A stretch of DNA of 64,000 nt, from assembly GCF_000423125.1 (NCBI RefSeq), contig NZ_AUHJ01000012.1, positions 81,688 to 145,687 of the forward strand. Reading direction: 5' to 3'. A program made the translations under genes and the position numbers. The notes beneath the pieces are model-generated. The model was not told the DNA's origin and did no database searches. It saw only the letters and a program-made list of their open reading frames with translations. This document shows positions 10,567 to 19,975 of the stretch, piece after piece. This DNA comes from Haliea salexigens DSM 19537. GTDB taxonomy: Bacteria; Pseudomonadota; Gammaproteobacteria; Pseudomonadales; Halieaceae. The stretch's first letter is position 1; every line of letters begins with the position of its first letter.

Positions 10567-11250
10567 CTATCCAAAGAACGTGGGATTGAAGTAATGGCGG
10601 CCGCTGCGAATATCCAGCAGGTAATCGACCAGATGCCGGTAATCGTCCTCACCCCGTGCGAGGTCAATTTCGCTGGCGTTGACGATCAGTAAAGGGGCTT
10701 CATCGTAATACAGAAAAAACTCACTGTACACTTCGTTCAGACGCTCCAGGTAGTCGCGCTCGATGGCTCTTTCGTGGTCTATGCCGCGCTGGTGAATGCG
10801 GTCCAGCAGGATGTCTGTCGGCGCCTGCAGGTAGATCACCAGGTCCGGTGTGGGCGGCTCGATGAGCAGTTGTTCGTAGACGCGCTGGTAGAGCTGGAAC
10901 TCGTCGCTGTCGAGGTTCACGCGTGCGAACAGGGGGTCTTTCTCGATCAGGAAATCCGCTACCCGCGACGCCGCGAAGATATCCCCCTGGCGCAGGTCGT
11001 TGATCTTCTGTGCCCGCTGGAACAGGAAGAACAGCTGGGTGGCCAGTGCGGCCTGGCGCTGGTTGCCATAGAAGCGTTCCAGAAACGGGTTCTGGTGGGC
11101 GTCTTCCAGCAGCATGGGGTAGCCGAAGGTGGCTGCCAGACGGCGTGCCAGCGTGGTTTTGCCCACGCCGATTGGCCCCTCTACCGCGATATAGCCCGGT
11201 GGTGTGCGGCCCTTGAGGTCGACGCCAGTGGTCGGGATGTCTGTGGTCAC
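10567..11250 (-). CDS. Deoxynucleoside (deoxyadenosine/deoxyguanosine-type) kinase
   Basis: 227 residues. The GTG start at 11250 overlaps the folK stop as GTGA and has GGGAG 8 nt before it. dNK family: P-loop GPIGVGKT near residue 25, then the substrate block [15 protein letters not shown] and the ERD-Y-like C-terminal lid. It would phosphorylate salvaged deoxynucleosides. It lies between folK and panB; which deoxynucleoside is preferred cannot be read from the sequence. Confidence 0.88.
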   Translation of the reverse strand: MTTDIPTTGVDLKGRTPPGYIAVEGPIGVGKTTLARRLAATFGYPMLLEDAHQNPFLERFYGNQRQAALATQLFFLFQRAQKINDLRQGDIFAASRVADFLIEKDPLFARVNLDSDEFQLYQRVYEQLLIEPPTPDLVIYLQAPTDILLDRIHQRGIDHERAIERDYLERLNEVYSEFFLYYDEAPLLIVNASEIDLARGEDDYRHLVDYLLDIRSGRHYFNPTFFG

Positions 11251-11774
11251 GTTCCGGGCTCCCGTGAGTCCTGCAAATGATAGTCGAGACTGATTGTACT
11301 GCGTGCAAGCCCGGTGGCCGGGCACCGGGCCAGCAAGTCGGCCAGGGGGCCAAACCCGGGAACCAGCAGCCCGTGCGGGTAAAGGTCGAGCAGAGGATAA
11401 AGGACGAAGTGCCGTTGTGCCATGGCCGGGTGCGGAACCTGTAGCCTTGGCAAGCGGATCTCCTCGCGGCCGAAGAGCAGAATGTCCAGGTCCAGGGTGC
11501 GGGCACCCCAGCGCACGCTGCGTTCGCGGCCCTGAGCCTGCTCGATACCCTGCAGGGCATCGAGCAGTGCCAGTGGGTCCAGCCCGGTGGTAATGCGCAC
11601 CACCGCGTTCAGGTAATCCGGTTGCTGCCCCGGACCCACGGCGGCGCTGGCAACCAACCCGGAGCCCGCGACAATACGCGTGTCGGGCAACCGGTTGATG
11701 GCATTGACGGCGAGTTGCAACTGCAGCGCTGGATGGCCGAGGTTGCTGCCCAGCGCGATGCAGGCGTCGGTCAT
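11247..11774 (-). CDS. folK: 2-amino-4-hydroxy-6-hydroxymethyldihydropteridine pyrophosphokinase
   Basis: 175 residues. It transfers pyrophosphate from ATP to hydroxymethyl-dihydropterin in folate synthesis. Motifs: IALGSNLG at the start and the signature RWGARTLDLDILLFG with the Mg2+ aspartates. Its ATG overlaps the pcnB stop by one base (TGATG) and its stop overlaps the kinase start, so pcnB-folK-kinase-panB form one tightly coupled operon. Confidence 0.95.
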   Translation of the reverse strand: MTDACIALGSNLGHPALQLQLAVNAINRLPDTRIVAGSGLVASAAVGPGQQPDYLNAVVRITTGLDPLALLDALQGIEQAQGRERSVRWGARTLDLDILLFGREEIRLPRLQVPHPAMAQRHFVLYPLLDLYPHGLLVPGFGPLADLLARCPATGLARSTISLDYHLQDSREPGT

Positions 11775-13087
11775 CAGGGGGCGGGCGGTCGCCGTTTGCG
11801 CGGCCGGCGTCGGCGTCCGCGCCCGGCGGCTTCCTCGCCGCCTTCGCTGGCGGTGTCGAGCATCGGCAGGTTCTGGTTTTCCGGAAGCTCCTGGAATTCA
11901 GTCCAGAAAGCGCCGACATTGCCGGTGTCCTCGCCCGCCTCTTCGCGCAGCAACAGGAAATCGTAGGCCGCTCGGAAGCGTCGGTTCTGCAGAAGCTCGC
12001 GTGCCTTGCGGCTGTTGCCGCGCTGCAGCCGCAGCTGGAACTCCCAGATCTCACGCATGGGCTGGCTGAAGCGGCGCGGGATGGCAATGCTGGACACGGC
12101 ACTGGCGATCACCTGCTGCGCGGCGCTGTGCATGGCGGGTACGGGTGGATCGCCGCGCTCCTGCAGCTGTTCAGCGAGCTGCCTGGTCACAGGCCACAAC
12201 AGAGCGGCTAGCAGGAACGCGGGAGTGACAGGTTTGTCCGCCTTGATGCGTGTGTCAGTGCTGCGCATGGCGGCCCTCACCAGCGCCATGGCGGCGGGGT
12301 CGCGGTGCAGTTCCTCTGTGCCGTCGGGGAACAGGTAGCCGAGCAACTCGTGTGTCAGCAGTGCGTCGAAGGTGCGCTCCGCATAGCCTGAAAGGAACAG
12401 CTTGAGGAACTCGTCAAACAACCGGGCCGAAGGGATTTCACGCAGCAGCGGTGCACAGCGCGGAATGGCGGCCGCGGTGTCGCTGTCAATGCCGAACTCG
12501 AGCTTGGCGGCAAACCTCACCACCCGCAGCATGCGCACCGGGTCTTCGCGGAAGCGCTGCTCGGGGTCGCCGATAATGCAGACGCTGCGCCGCTGGAGAT
12601 CCTGCATGCCGTGTACGTGGTCGTAGACTTCGAAACTGGCGGAGTCGTAGTACAGGGCGTTTACCGTCAGGTCGCGACGTACCGCGTCTTCTTCCAGCGT
12701 ACCGAACACGTTGTCGCGCAGCAACAGGCCCTGTTCAGAGCGGTGTGAAGGACCCTTGACCTTGCCCGGACGGGGTGCAGGTTCGCCGTCGTGATGGCCG
12801 CGGAACGTGGTGACCTCAATGATTTCCCGGCCCATGCGCACGTGCACGATGCGAAAGCGGCGGCCGATAATGCGCGAGCCGCGGAACAGGGCGTGGACTT
12901 CCTCGGGCGTGGCGTCGGTCGCCACATCAAAGTCCTTGGGGTGGCCACCGAGCAGCAGGTCGCGCACAGCGCCGCCGACGAGATAGGCCTCATGGTCTGC
13001 ATTGCGCAACCTCGCCATGACCTTCAGGGCGCCGTCGCTGATGTTCTTGCGGGATATGCAGTGTTGGTCCCTGGGAATGACCTTCAA
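11774..13087 (-). CDS. pcnB: Poly(A) polymerase I
   Basis: 437 residues. It adds 3' poly(A) tails that promote RNA decay. Motifs: YLVGGAVRDLLLGGHPKDFDVATDAT (nucleotidyltransferase core with DFD metal ligands) and a long helical C-terminal part ending in a strongly basic tail (RGRRRRPRKRR). Homology with E. coli PcnB (VIPREQHAISRK) begins at the first residue here, and the only start codon near is a TTG at 13087 with a poor ribosome site; an in-frame stop lies 14 codons upstream. The TTG start suggests low expression. It follows the CrcZ-like RNA, as in Pseudomonas. Confidence 0.95.
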   Translation of the reverse strand: MKVIPRDQHCISRKNISDGALKVMARLRNADHEAYLVGGAVRDLLLGGHPKDFDVATDATPEEVHALFRGSRIIGRRFRIVHVRMGREIIEVTTFRGHHDGEPAPRPGKVKGPSHRSEQGLLLRDNVFGTLEEDAVRRDLTVNALYYDSASFEVYDHVHGMQDLQRRSVCIIGDPEQRFREDPVRMLRVVRFAAKLEFGIDSDTAAAIPRCAPLLREIPSARLFDEFLKLFLSGYAERTFDALLTHELLGYLFPDGTEELHRDPAAMALVRAAMRSTDTRIKADKPVTPAFLLAALLWPVTRQLAEQLQERGDPPVPAMHSAAQQVIASAVSSIAIPRRFSQPMREIWEFQLRLQRGNSRKARELLQNRRFRAAYDFLLLREEAGEDTGNVGAFWTEFQELPENQNLPMLDTASEGGEEAAGRGRRRRPRKRRPPAP

Positions 13088-13125
13088 GCGCGCGTTGCCT
13101 TTTGCGATGGGTAACCAGACGCGAG

Positions 13126-13364
13126 TTTAGCACAGGCTAAAAGCCGTGGTCTGCAGGAGGTTGCTGGAGTATGCAAGTGACGGGGAAGACAGTCATCTTC
13201 CCCATCCAGATCACAAGCGAATCATTATTGTTATGCGGGCGCCGTTGTTCTTATTGCGGCATCTGAGCCTGGAAATCGAAGGGGAAGAATTCTTCCCCAT
13301 CCAGGTCCACAGTGTCTCTGTTATTGTTATTGGGGCTAGCGTGTTATTGTTATCGTTGCTGCCG
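13126..13364 (-). ncRNA. crcZ: CrcZ-like small RNA (Hfq-sequestering type) between cbrB and pcnB
   Basis: The gap between cbrB and pcnB is where Pseudomonas encodes CrcZ, the CbrB/sigma-54-activated RNA that titrates Hfq in catabolite repression. On the minus strand the predicted RNA starts near 13364, 12 nt after a sigma-54 promoter, and carries four clusters fitting the AANAANAA (CA) motif: AACAATAA in 13342-13357, AATAACAATAA in 13320-13333, AATAAGAACAA in 13243-13257 and AACAATAAT in 13222-13235. Two hairpins with the same GGGGAAGA/TCTTCCCC arms lie among them. The 3' end is unknown; a TTTAGC/GCTAAA hairpin at 13126-13141 is used as a provisional end, and read-through to pcnB is possible. 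No convincing protein frame occupies the gap. Confidence 0.72.
13187..13310. repeat. Duplicated hairpin element inside the CrcZ-like RNA
   Basis: Two copies share GGGGAAGA...TCTTCCCC followed on the plus strand by CATCCAG and, some 15 bases later, TTATTGTTAT. Copy one has a 6-nt loop (about 13182-13206); copy two is the perfect palindrome GGGGAAGAATTCTTCCCC (13281-13298) enlarged by outer CCTGGA/TCCAGG pairs. Together with the CA motifs this looks like an internal duplication of an RNA module. Confidence 0.7.
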
Positions 13365-13374
13365 CGATAAGTAA

Positions 13375-13390
13375 TGCAGGCGGTGTGCCA
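13375..13390 (-). promoter_or_regulatory. Sigma-54 promoter (-24/-12) of the CrcZ-like RNA
   Basis: On the minus strand the sequence is TGGCAC-ACCGC-CTGCA, against the consensus TGGCAC-N5-TTGCA: the -24 GG and -12 GC are both present with correct spacing. The predicted start is near 13364. The activator would be CbrB, encoded immediately upstream. Confidence 0.75.
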
Positions 13391-13465
13391 GAAAATAAAA
13401 TGTGCATAAAAAACAGAGTGTTACAATATTTCGACTGAGTTCCCTAGCGCGCAAAATTTTACGTT

Positions 13466-13514
13466 TGTTACGCATCTACTCCCTCGAACGTTACAGCAGG
13501 GCCTGCCGGTAACG
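13466..13514 (-). promoter_or_regulatory. CbrB-like upstream activating sites
   Basis: A perfect inverted site CGTTAC-N14-GTAACG lies at 13489-13514, 125-150 bp upstream of the predicted RNA start and running up to the cbrB stop. Extra half sites TGTTAC are at 13466-13471 and 13419-13424. This resembles the TGTTAC-spacer-GTAACA architecture I recall for CbrB sites at Pseudomonas crcZ. A distance of 100-150 bp suits a sigma-54 enhancer. Confidence 0.65.
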
Positions 13515-13515
13515 C

Positions 13516-14943
13516 TCAGGAAGCTGTTTTTCTGCGCCGGGCGCTGGTTCCGCCACTTTTCTTGCGCGGAATTTCGAAGCGTTGACGCCGCTCCCACAGG
13601 CACTTGCGGCTGATACCCAGTTTCTGCGCGAGTTCGGTCTCGCTCATGGAGTCCTGATGCTCGAGCACAAAGCGCTGGAAGTAGTCCTCCAGTGACAGAT
13701 CCTCGGCGGGATCCGAGGTGATGTGACGTGGCGCCTGATAGGCGGTCTGCAGGGCCGGGCCGGCGTGGCCGCGAATCCGGTTTACATTGACCAGTTCCAG
13801 GTCGATGCCCAGGGCCTCGTTGTCGATTTCCGTGTCTTCGGACAGCACGACCGCGCGCTCGATGGCGTGCTCGAGTTCGCGCACGTTGCCGGGCCACTGG
13901 TAGGTGGTAATAGCCTGAATAGCGCGCGGTGACAGTGTCATGCTGCCTTTGCCCAGGCGTTCGGACTGCACTTCCAGCATGCGTTCCGCCAGCTGCAGAA
14001 TGTCCTTGCCTCGTTCGCGCAATGCGGGTAACTGCAGCCGCAGCACATTGATGCGGTAGTAGAGGTCCTGCCGGAACAGGCCTTCTGCGGACAGCGCGTG
14101 CAGGTTGCGGTGGGTGGCACAGATCAAGCGTACGTTGACCTTGCGCGAGTGTACCGAGCCTATCCGGCGAATTTCCCCTTCCTGAATGAAGCGCAGCAAT
14201 CGGGCTTGCGCTTCCATCGGCAGTTCTCCGATTTCGTCCAGGAACAGCGTGCCGCCATCAGCAGCCTCAATCAGGCCCATGCGGCTGGCGTTGGCGCCGG
14301 TAAACGCGCCTTTCTCGTAACCGAACAGCTCGGACTCGATAAGGGTATCGGGAATGGCTGCACAGTTGACGCAGATGAGGGTCTTGTCCGCGCGTTGGCT
14401 GTGCTGGTGCACACTGCGCGCCACCAGTTCCTTGCCGGTACCAGTTTCGCCCTGCACCAGCACGGTGGAGTCAGTGGGGGCGACTTTGCGGATATGCTCG
14501 GACAGGGTGACCATCGCTGGGCAGTTGCCGATGATGCCGGTCACCGGCGAGCCATTGGCCGGGGCCTGTGGAGCGGCATCGCCGCGGCGCGTCGGGTGGT
14601 CGGCAATGATACGTTGGACAGCGGCGACCATGTCACCGTGGTCAAAGGGTTTGGCAATATAGTCCACCGCCCCCATGCGCATGGAATCCACCGCCGAGCG
14701 CAGGCTGGCGTAGCTGGTCATGATCAGCACCGGCACGTCGCCCGCTTTCTTGATCAGGTCGGTCCCGGGAGCGCCGGGCAGGCGCAGGTCCGAGATGATC
14801 AGGTCAAAATCGGTGAGCGTGTGCTTGGACTCCGCCTCCTGTACGGAGGCGGCTTCGGCAATACCATAACCGTTGCGCTCCAGCAGGCGCCGCAGCGCGG
14901 TGCGGATAACCGATTCGTCTTCTACCACCAGTATCTGTTGCAT
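13516..14943 (-). CDS. cbrB: Sigma-54-dependent response regulator CbrB
   Basis: 475 residues, NtrC-type. Receiver domain 1-120 with the phospho-acceptor in [11 protein letters not shown] and lysine in YIAKPF; AAA+ domain about 145-380 with GETGTGKE, the sigma-54 contact motif GAFTGA and [11 protein letters not shown]-terminal Fis-type HTH ([20 protein letters not shown]) with a basic tail. It is next to cbrA, and its predicted target RNA lies directly downstream. In Pseudomonas CbrAB controls carbon/nitrogen balance through CrcZ. Confidence 0.93.
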   Translation of the reverse strand: MQQILVVEDESVIRTALRRLLERNGYGIAEAASVQEAESKHTLTDFDLIISDLRLPGAPGTDLIKKAGDVPVLIMTSYASLRSAVDSMRMGAVDYIAKPFDHGDMVAAVQRIIADHPTRRGDAAPQAPANGSPVTGIIGNCPAMVTLSEHIRKVAPTDSTVLVQGETGTGKELVARSVHQHSQRADKTLICVNCAAIPDTLIESELFGYEKGAFTGANASRMGLIEAADGGTLFLDEIGELPMEAQARLLRFIQEGEIRRIGSVHSRKVNVRLICATHRNLHALSAEGLFRQDLYYRINVLRLQLPALRERGKDILQLAERMLEVQSERLGKGSMTLSPRAIQAITTYQWPGNVRELEHAIERAVVLSEDTEIDNEALGIDLELVNVNRIRGHAGPALQTAYQAPRHITSDPAEDLSLEDYFQRFVLEHQDSMSETELAQKLGISRKCLWERRQRFEIPRKKSGGTSARRRKTAS

Positions 14944-15038
14944 GCGTTGTTACCTCTTGCCGCAGGCTACACAACATACCCTTGCCGTTCCGGTTTTTCC
15001 AGTCGGTTCAGGTGCTTGCGTTGTCACTTGCGGTTACA

Positions 15039-18008
15039 TCAGGGCCCCGTGAGGTAGTGCCCGCGGGGCAATTGCAGGGTGAAGCGTGTTCCCGGTTGCT
15101 CGGCCGGGCCCACCGGGCTCTGTATGTGCACGGAGCCCTGCATGTCATCCATGATGCTGTAAACCAGGGCCAGGCCCAGGCCCGTGCCTTCACCGGGTTC
15201 CTTGGTAGTGAAGAAGGGCTCGAAAACCTGGGTTTGCAGTGCGGGCGGGATACCGCTGCCCTGGTCTTCAACCTCAATGGACACGCGCTGCTGTTGCACC
15301 GAGGCGCTCACCGTAACCCGCGCGTTCGCGGGGCTCGCGTCACGCGCATTGCCCAACAGGTTGACGAACACCTGTAACAGCCGCTGGGCGTCGGCGTGCA
15401 CCAGCAGCTCGCGGTCGCAGTGGTTCTCAAAGTGCAGCGGGCGCGCCTGGTGGTCCAGTTGCAGCAGGTGAATGGCTTCATCAACGCAATCGGCCAGGTT
15501 GCACGGTTCCAGGTGCACGTCACCGGCGCCTGAGCCCACGTGCGAGAAGTTCACCAGGGAGTCGACGATGCGGCTGATCCGGTCGGTCTGCCTGAGGATA
15601 TCCTGCGCTGCGCTGCGCACCTCTGCGGGGTCGTCTTCGTAAGCGAGATTCTGCGCCAGGCAGGCGATGCCGGTTACGGGGTTGCCGATTTCATGCGCCA
15701 CCCCGGCAGCGAGACGACCGATTGAGGCTAGACGCTCACTGTGCAGCAGCTCCTGCTCCAGGCGTTCGTAGTCGGAAATATCCTCGATCAACACCAGTTG
15801 GTCACCGCCGGGGGTGCCCCCGGCGCTGGCTTTGTGTAGGCTTACCCAGCGGGTGGTGTCGTCGTCCAGCACCACCTCCCGTTTCAGCACGGTGTCCTCA
15901 CCCTCGCTGAGGAACTGGGCGATTACCCCTCCCCAGGGTGCCGGCAGGGAGTCCAGCAGCGAGCCGAGTACGGCGCTTGAAGGAATACCTGTGATGCTCT
16001 GCATACTGCGGTTCCACAGCAGCAGTTCGCGGTCGGGTGCCAGGGAACAGACACCAATGGGCAGGTTGTCCAGGGTTTGCCGGTAGTGCAGGCGCAGGTT
16101 GTCCAGCTCCGCGGCCAGCCCTGTGAACTGTCCGCCCGCGCGGTCCAGCCGGCGCTCGATCAGGAACAGGTCTTCACTGCTGCCGCCGGGGTTGTTGTCG
16201 AACGGGATACAGCGGCTGACAATCGAGTGGGCAACCGCCGGTCCCAGCAAGCCGGACAGGTTGGCCTCAAGGCGGCTGCGCAGCCGACGCAGGGCGTAGG
16301 GCCTGGATTCGTTGTGGTCGAATTGCAGCTCGCGCAGCGCGCGCGAGACCTCGAGTTGCGCGGTGGCCTCGCCCAGCGCAAGTGCGAGCTGTTCGGTGAA
16401 TGCCTGCGCGCTGCGCAGGGTCAGGGTGCGCCTTGGCGATCGACTCAGCACATCCATGGAACAGATCTCCGCTGCCACGCGCTCTTCTTCCGAGGGCTCA
16501 CTCAGCAGTGACACAACAATGAACAGCGCAAGGTTCACCGCCAGTGCAGCGAGGCTGGCCGCTGCCCAGGCGGTGTCGTTGCCCGCGAACCAGCGTCCGG
16601 CCAGATCGGCCATCCAGGTGGGCTGGTCGATGCCGAGCACGGGTAGCAGCAGCAGGATGCACCAGATCAGCAGGCCGCCGGTGAGGCCGCTGACCAGGCC
16701 CTTGCGGTTGGCCCGCGCCCAGTACGGCGTGGCCACAATACCCGGCAGGAAGTGCAGCGTACCGGAAAATGCCACCAGCCCCAGTTGCGCCAGGCTGTGC
16801 TTGCCGTTGACGGCCACGAAGAATCCGTAGCCGGCGAGAATCAGCAGGGCAATCAGCGAGCGCCGCAGCCATTTGAGCTGGTCGTAGAGTGATTGGTCAG
16901 TGCGCAGCTGCAGTAGCTGTCGCGGCAGGATAAGGTGATTCAGGCACATGTTCGCCAGCGCCAGCGTGGCCACGATGATGGCGGTACTCGCGGCAGACAG
17001 CCCCGCGACAAAGGCGAGCGCGGCGAAACCGGGGGATTGCAGGCCGATGCCGATGGCGAGCCCGGTGTACGCCGCGGGCAGGTCGTGCGACAGCCGCATG
17101 CCGGCCCAGGCCAGCGGCAGCACTGGCAGGGCCAATAACAGTAAATACAGTGGCAGGCCCCAGCTGGCGGCGCGCAGGTCCTGCGATTCCTTGTTCTCGG
17201 CAAACGCCATGTGGAACAGGTGTGGCATGCACACCGCTCCGGCGAAGAACACCAGCAGCAAGACCCGCGCGGCATCACCCGCAACGGGCTGTTCAATCAC
17301 GGCCTGGGCCGCCGGGGTTGCCGCAAGCCAGGCATCAAGGCCGGCAAAGCCTCCAAAAACCTCGCTGACCGCAATACCCATCATGAGTAGCAGGGCTGCC
17401 AGTTTGACCAGCGATTCAAAGGCCACCGCGGTGACCAGACCGATATTGCGGCGCTGCGAATTCAGGTTCCGGGTGCCGAACAGGATGGCGAAGATAATGA
17501 TGATCACGCAGAACAACAGCGCCAGTATGTCCTGGCGTTGCGCTGCGGGCATCACCCTGTCAGGGGCCCCCGCGAGTATATGGATGCTGTCTGCAACCGC
17601 CTGGATCTGGAGTGCCAGCAGGGGCATGAGCGTCAGGCACATGGCCAGGGTGACGGCACCGCCGACGCGGTGACTGCGAAAACGAAAGGTCAACACATCG
17701 GCGAGTGAAGCCAGCTGGTACACCCGACACAGGCGCAGCAGCGGCAGCAGGAGCAGGGTGGCCATGAGGAACATGAGAACCACGCCGGTGTAGTAGAGCA
17801 GGAAGCCGTAGCCAAAGCGGTAGGCGAGTTCGAAAATGGCGTTGCTGGCAATGGCGCAGGCGATGACCGCCAGCGACAGGACGTAGGTCGCCGGGTGGTG
17901 GGTAATGGCGCGCGGCAGGGTGCCGCGGTCGGCCAGGTGCGCCACCAGGAACAGCACCATCAGGTAGCCGACAATCGCCAGCAGGATTTCCGGCAGGCTA
18001 AAGCTCAT
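15039..18008 (-). CDS. cbrA: Sensor histidine kinase CbrA with transporter-like N-terminus
   Basis: 989 residues from the ATG at 18008 ([17 protein letters not shown]); a TTG 20 codons earlier is possible but lies inside the overlapping small gene. Residues 1-510 form a sodium/solute symporter (SSSF) domain with about 13 membrane spans; then a PAS domain ([15 protein letters not shown]), a HisKA H-box [11 protein letters not shown] and an HATPase with N, G1 (DQGSGIP) and G2 ([10 protein letters not shown]) boxes. The fused transporter is the CbrA hallmark; histidine is a known substrate in Pseudomonas. Gap to cbrB is 95 bp. Confidence 0.93.
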   Translation of the reverse strand: MSFSLPEILLAIVGYLMVLFLVAHLADRGTLPRAITHHPATYVLSLAVIACAIASNAIFELAYRFGYGFLLYYTGVVLMFLMATLLLLPLLRLCRVYQLASLADVLTFRFRSHRVGGAVTLAMCLTLMPLLALQIQAVADSIHILAGAPDRVMPAAQRQDILALLFCVIIIIFAILFGTRNLNSQRRNIGLVTAVAFESLVKLAALLLMMGIAVSEVFGGFAGLDAWLAATPAAQAVIEQPVAGDAARVLLLVFFAGAVCMPHLFHMAFAENKESQDLRAASWGLPLYLLLLALPVLPLAWAGMRLSHDLPAAYTGLAIGIGLQSPGFAALAFVAGLSAASTAIIVATLALANMCLNHLILPRQLLQLRTDQSLYDQLKWLRRSLIALLILAGYGFFVAVNGKHSLAQLGLVAFSGTLHFLPGIVATPYWARANRKGLVSGLTGGLLIWCILLLLPVLGIDQPTWMADLAGRWFAGNDTAWAAASLAALAVNLALFIVVSLLSEPSEEERVAAEICSMDVLSRSPRRTLTLRSAQAFTEQLALALGEATAQLEVSRALRELQFDHNESRPYALRRLRSRLEANLSGLLGPAVAHSIVSRCIPFDNNPGGSSEDLFLIERRLDRAGGQFTGLAAELDNLRLHYRQTLDNLPIGVCSLAPDRELLLWNRSMQSITGIPSSAVLGSLLDSLPAPWGGVIAQFLSEGEDTVLKREVVLDDDTTRWVSLHKASAGGTPGGDQLVLIEDISDYERLEQELLHSERLASIGRLAAGVAHEIGNPVTGIACLAQNLAYEDDPAEVRSAAQDILRQTDRISRIVDSLVNFSHVGSGAGDVHLEPCNLADCVDEAIHLLQLDHQARPLHFENHCDRELLVHADAQRLLQVFVNLLGNARDASPANARVTVSASVQQQRVSIEVEDQGSGIPPALQTQVFEPFFTTKEPGEGTGLGLALVYSIMDDMQGSVHIQSPVGPAEQPGTRFTLQLPRGHYLTGP

Positions 18009-18174
18009 CGGTGTGACGACGGAACTGGTTGGACCATGCAGCAAAAATCGCTGCGATCCAGAGGACAAAGGGGCGATACCAGCCGGCGTCCGCTGCCCAC
18101 AGCCACTGGTCTATGGCGGGCAGAAAAATGAAGGCCAACCCCATGAGCAGGAGCAGCGCGCGGTTGATGTACAT
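17998..18174 (-). CDS. cbrX: CbrX-like small membrane protein overlapping cbrA
   Basis: 58 residues from the ATG at 18174 (MYINRALLLLMGLAFIFLP); a GTG at 18228 would add 18. Two hydrophobic segments (about 5-17 and 30-44) end in a polar tail [10 protein letters not shown]. Its TAG stop lies inside cbrA, giving an 11-bp overlap with the cbrA ATG, the arrangement described for the Pseudomonas cbrX-cbrA pair, where the small frame couples translation to the sensor. The name is by position and topology only. Confidence 0.65.
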   Translation of the reverse strand: MYINRALLLLMGLAFIFLPAIDQWLWAADAGWYRPFVLWIAAIFAAWSNQFRRHTDEL

Positions 18175-18267
18175 GTTCTTGGGCCTGTCGTCGCCGTGGT
18201 CATGGATACTACGCAAGCCCCGGCGCACGGTAAAGCGCGCGCGACATTGCGCTGGCGCCAGCGGCAG

Positions 18268-19203
18268 CTAGAAGGAGGCCGGCCCCGCCACGGCGGGCTG
18301 TGCGGGTACTGCGGCGGGTGTCCAGTGGGCCAGGGCGAAGGCCAGTATCGCGTTTGCGGTGTTCGCGGTTGCAGGCGGTGGCGTTTGCCCGAGGGCGGTG
18401 AGCGCAGCGCGCAGGTTGCGCTCGGGCGTGTCCGGGTCGATTGCAGGCGCCAGGTTCTGTTTACTCAACTTCTGGCCACCGGCATCCGTCAGTACGGGCA
18501 GATGTGCGTAGCGCGGGGTAAGGTGACCGAGCAGCTGCTGCAGCAGGTGTTGTCGGGGTGTGGAGTCCAGCAGATCTGCACCGCGCACCACGTCGGTGAT
18601 TGCCTGCGCTGCATCATCCACCACCACGGCGAGCTGATAGGCGTAGAGCCCGTCTTTGCGCCGGACCACGAAGTTGTCCAGCGTTGCGCCCAACGGCCAG
18701 TGCTGTGGCCCCTGCCAGGTATCGTGCCAGCGGGTGCTGAAGGACGGTGGTACCGAGACCCGCAGCGCGCGGGGCCGATGGGGTGTCGTGTCACGCCAAT
18801 CTTCCTCACCGCAGCCCCGCTGATGGCAGCCCCGCTGATGGCAGCCCCGCACACATTCACCCAGCGGGCCCTGCTGCTGCCGGCTGCAGGCACAGGCGAA
18901 CAGGTGGCCCCGGGCGTTGAGCTCGGAGAGCGCGCTATCGTAGGCCGCGTCGCGCTGGCTTTGCCAAAGCACCGCTTCATCCCAGTGCAGCCCGTGTTGC
19001 TGCAGGCAGTGCAGAATGGCGTCAGCGGCGCCGGCCTGCTCTCGCGGTGGATCGATGTCTTCCATGCGCAGTAGCCAGCAGCCCCCGGCATGGCGCGCTT
19101 CCAGCCAGCTGGCCAGGGCGGCGAGCAGTGATCCAAGGTGCAGTGGGCCGGTTGGGGAGGGGGCAAAGCGGCCGCGGTAGGCGCTGTGGCCTGCGGTGGT
19201 CAT
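18268..19203 (-). CDS. gluQ: Glutamyl-Q tRNA(Asp) synthetase
   Basis: 311 residues. It glutamylates queuosine 34 of tRNA(Asp) and resembles GluRS without the anticodon-binding part. HIGH-like signature FAPSPTGPLHLGSL, KLSKQN for KMSKS. The zinc-binding region contains CACS and then a run of RGCHQ units (RGCHQRGCHQRGC) coded by a 15-bp tandem repeat at 18811-18850, adding cysteines that homologues lack. dksA lies 78 bp upstream, the usual dksA-gluQ pair. Confidence 0.92.
   Translation of the reverse strand: MTTAGHSAYRGRFAPSPTGPLHLGSLLAALASWLEARHAGGCWLLRMEDIDPPREQAGAADAILHCLQQHGLHWDEAVLWQSQRDAAYDSALSELNARGHLFACACSRQQQGPLGECVRGCHQRGCHQRGCGEEDWRDTTPHRPRALRVSVPPSFSTRWHDTWQGPQHWPLGATLDNFVVRRKDGLYAYQLAVVVDDAAQAITDVVRGADLLDSTPRQHLLQQLLGHLTPRYAHLPVLTDAGGQKLSKQNLAPAIDPDTPERNLRAALTALGQTPPPATANTANAILAFALAHWTPAAVPAQPAVAGPASF
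18811..18850. repeat. 15-bp tandem repeat inside gluQ
   Basis: Unit GCAGCCCCGCTGATG occurs twice perfectly and then two thirds of a third time (18811-18825, 18826-18840, 18841-18850). It is in frame (5 codons), so copy number changes add or remove Cys-His-Gln-Arg-Gly units without shifting the frame. Confidence 0.9.
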
Positions 19204-19281
19204 ACTATCCGGTGTAGCTCAGTGCAGCCGACCGCTGCTGACCCGCGTGCAGCAGGCCAGCGGCAATGGTCGCACCCGGTA

Positions 19282-19755
19282 TCAGCCCTTTTCCTGCTTT
19301 TCCTTGATTTCATCAAGGGTCTTGCAGTCGATGCACAGGGTAGCGGTGGGGCGGGCTTCAAGTCGCTTGATGCCAATGTCCACGCCGCAGGCATCACAGA
19401 AACCGTAGTCGTCCTGGTTGATGCGCTCAATTGTGCTGTCTATCTTCTTGATCAGTTTGCGCTCGCGGTCCCGTGTGCGCAGTTCCAGGCTGAATTCTTC
19501 TTCCTGCGTGGCGCGGTCGGCGGGGTCGGGGAAATTGGCCGCCTCGTCTTTCATGTGGGTAACGGTGCGATCAACTCCCTGCATCAGTTCTGATTTCCAG
19601 TTGAGCAGAATGGCGCGAAAGTGCTCCCGCTGGTTGTCGCTCATGTACTCTTCGCCGCGCTTCGGCTTGTAGGGCTCGAAGTTCTTGAACTCAGTGCTCG
19701 CTGAGGTACTCGCGCTGGCTGCTTTTGCCGGCGCTTTCTTTGCTGCTTTGGGCAT
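19282..19755 (-). CDS. dksA: RNA polymerase-binding transcription factor DksA
   Basis: 157 residues from the ATG at 19755 (MPKAAKKAPAKAAS...); the open frame extends upstream without support. It works with ppGpp in the RNA polymerase secondary channel. A coiled coil (NFPDPADRATQEEEFSLELR, containing the DPADRA tip) precedes a four-cysteine zinc finger CDACG...CIDC. An Ala/Lys/Ser-rich N-terminal extension of about 20 residues makes it slightly longer than the 151 of E. coli. Confidence 0.96.
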   Translation of the reverse strand: MPKAAKKAPAKAASASTSASTEFKNFEPYKPKRGEEYMSDNQREHFRAILLNWKSELMQGVDRTVTHMKDEAANFPDPADRATQEEEFSLELRTRDRERKLIKKIDSTIERINQDDYGFCDACGVDIGIKRLEARPTATLCIDCKTLDEIKEKQEKG

Positions 19756-19975
19756 GGCTGGGTCCCCATACGGATCGGGTGGTTCGAAAACCCACCGGAG
19801 TGGGTGCGTCGGCGCCGGGCGCCGGCGATTGAGCGCCGAGAAACTACCAGATATCACCCGGCTTCGCCACAAAATTCGCAGCTGTGGTGCACGTCAGCGT
19901 GCGCGGGCTATGGGGAGCTAACACCGTGTGCCCGGCGTTGATAGAATGCGGGTCTTTGCCCGTTCAGGGGGAACC

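Noticed and set aside
13146..13370. 74-codon plus-strand frame in the cbrB-pcnB gap
   Set aside because: No ribosome site, antisense to the predicted RNA, and its sequence is explained by the repeated hairpins and CA motifs.
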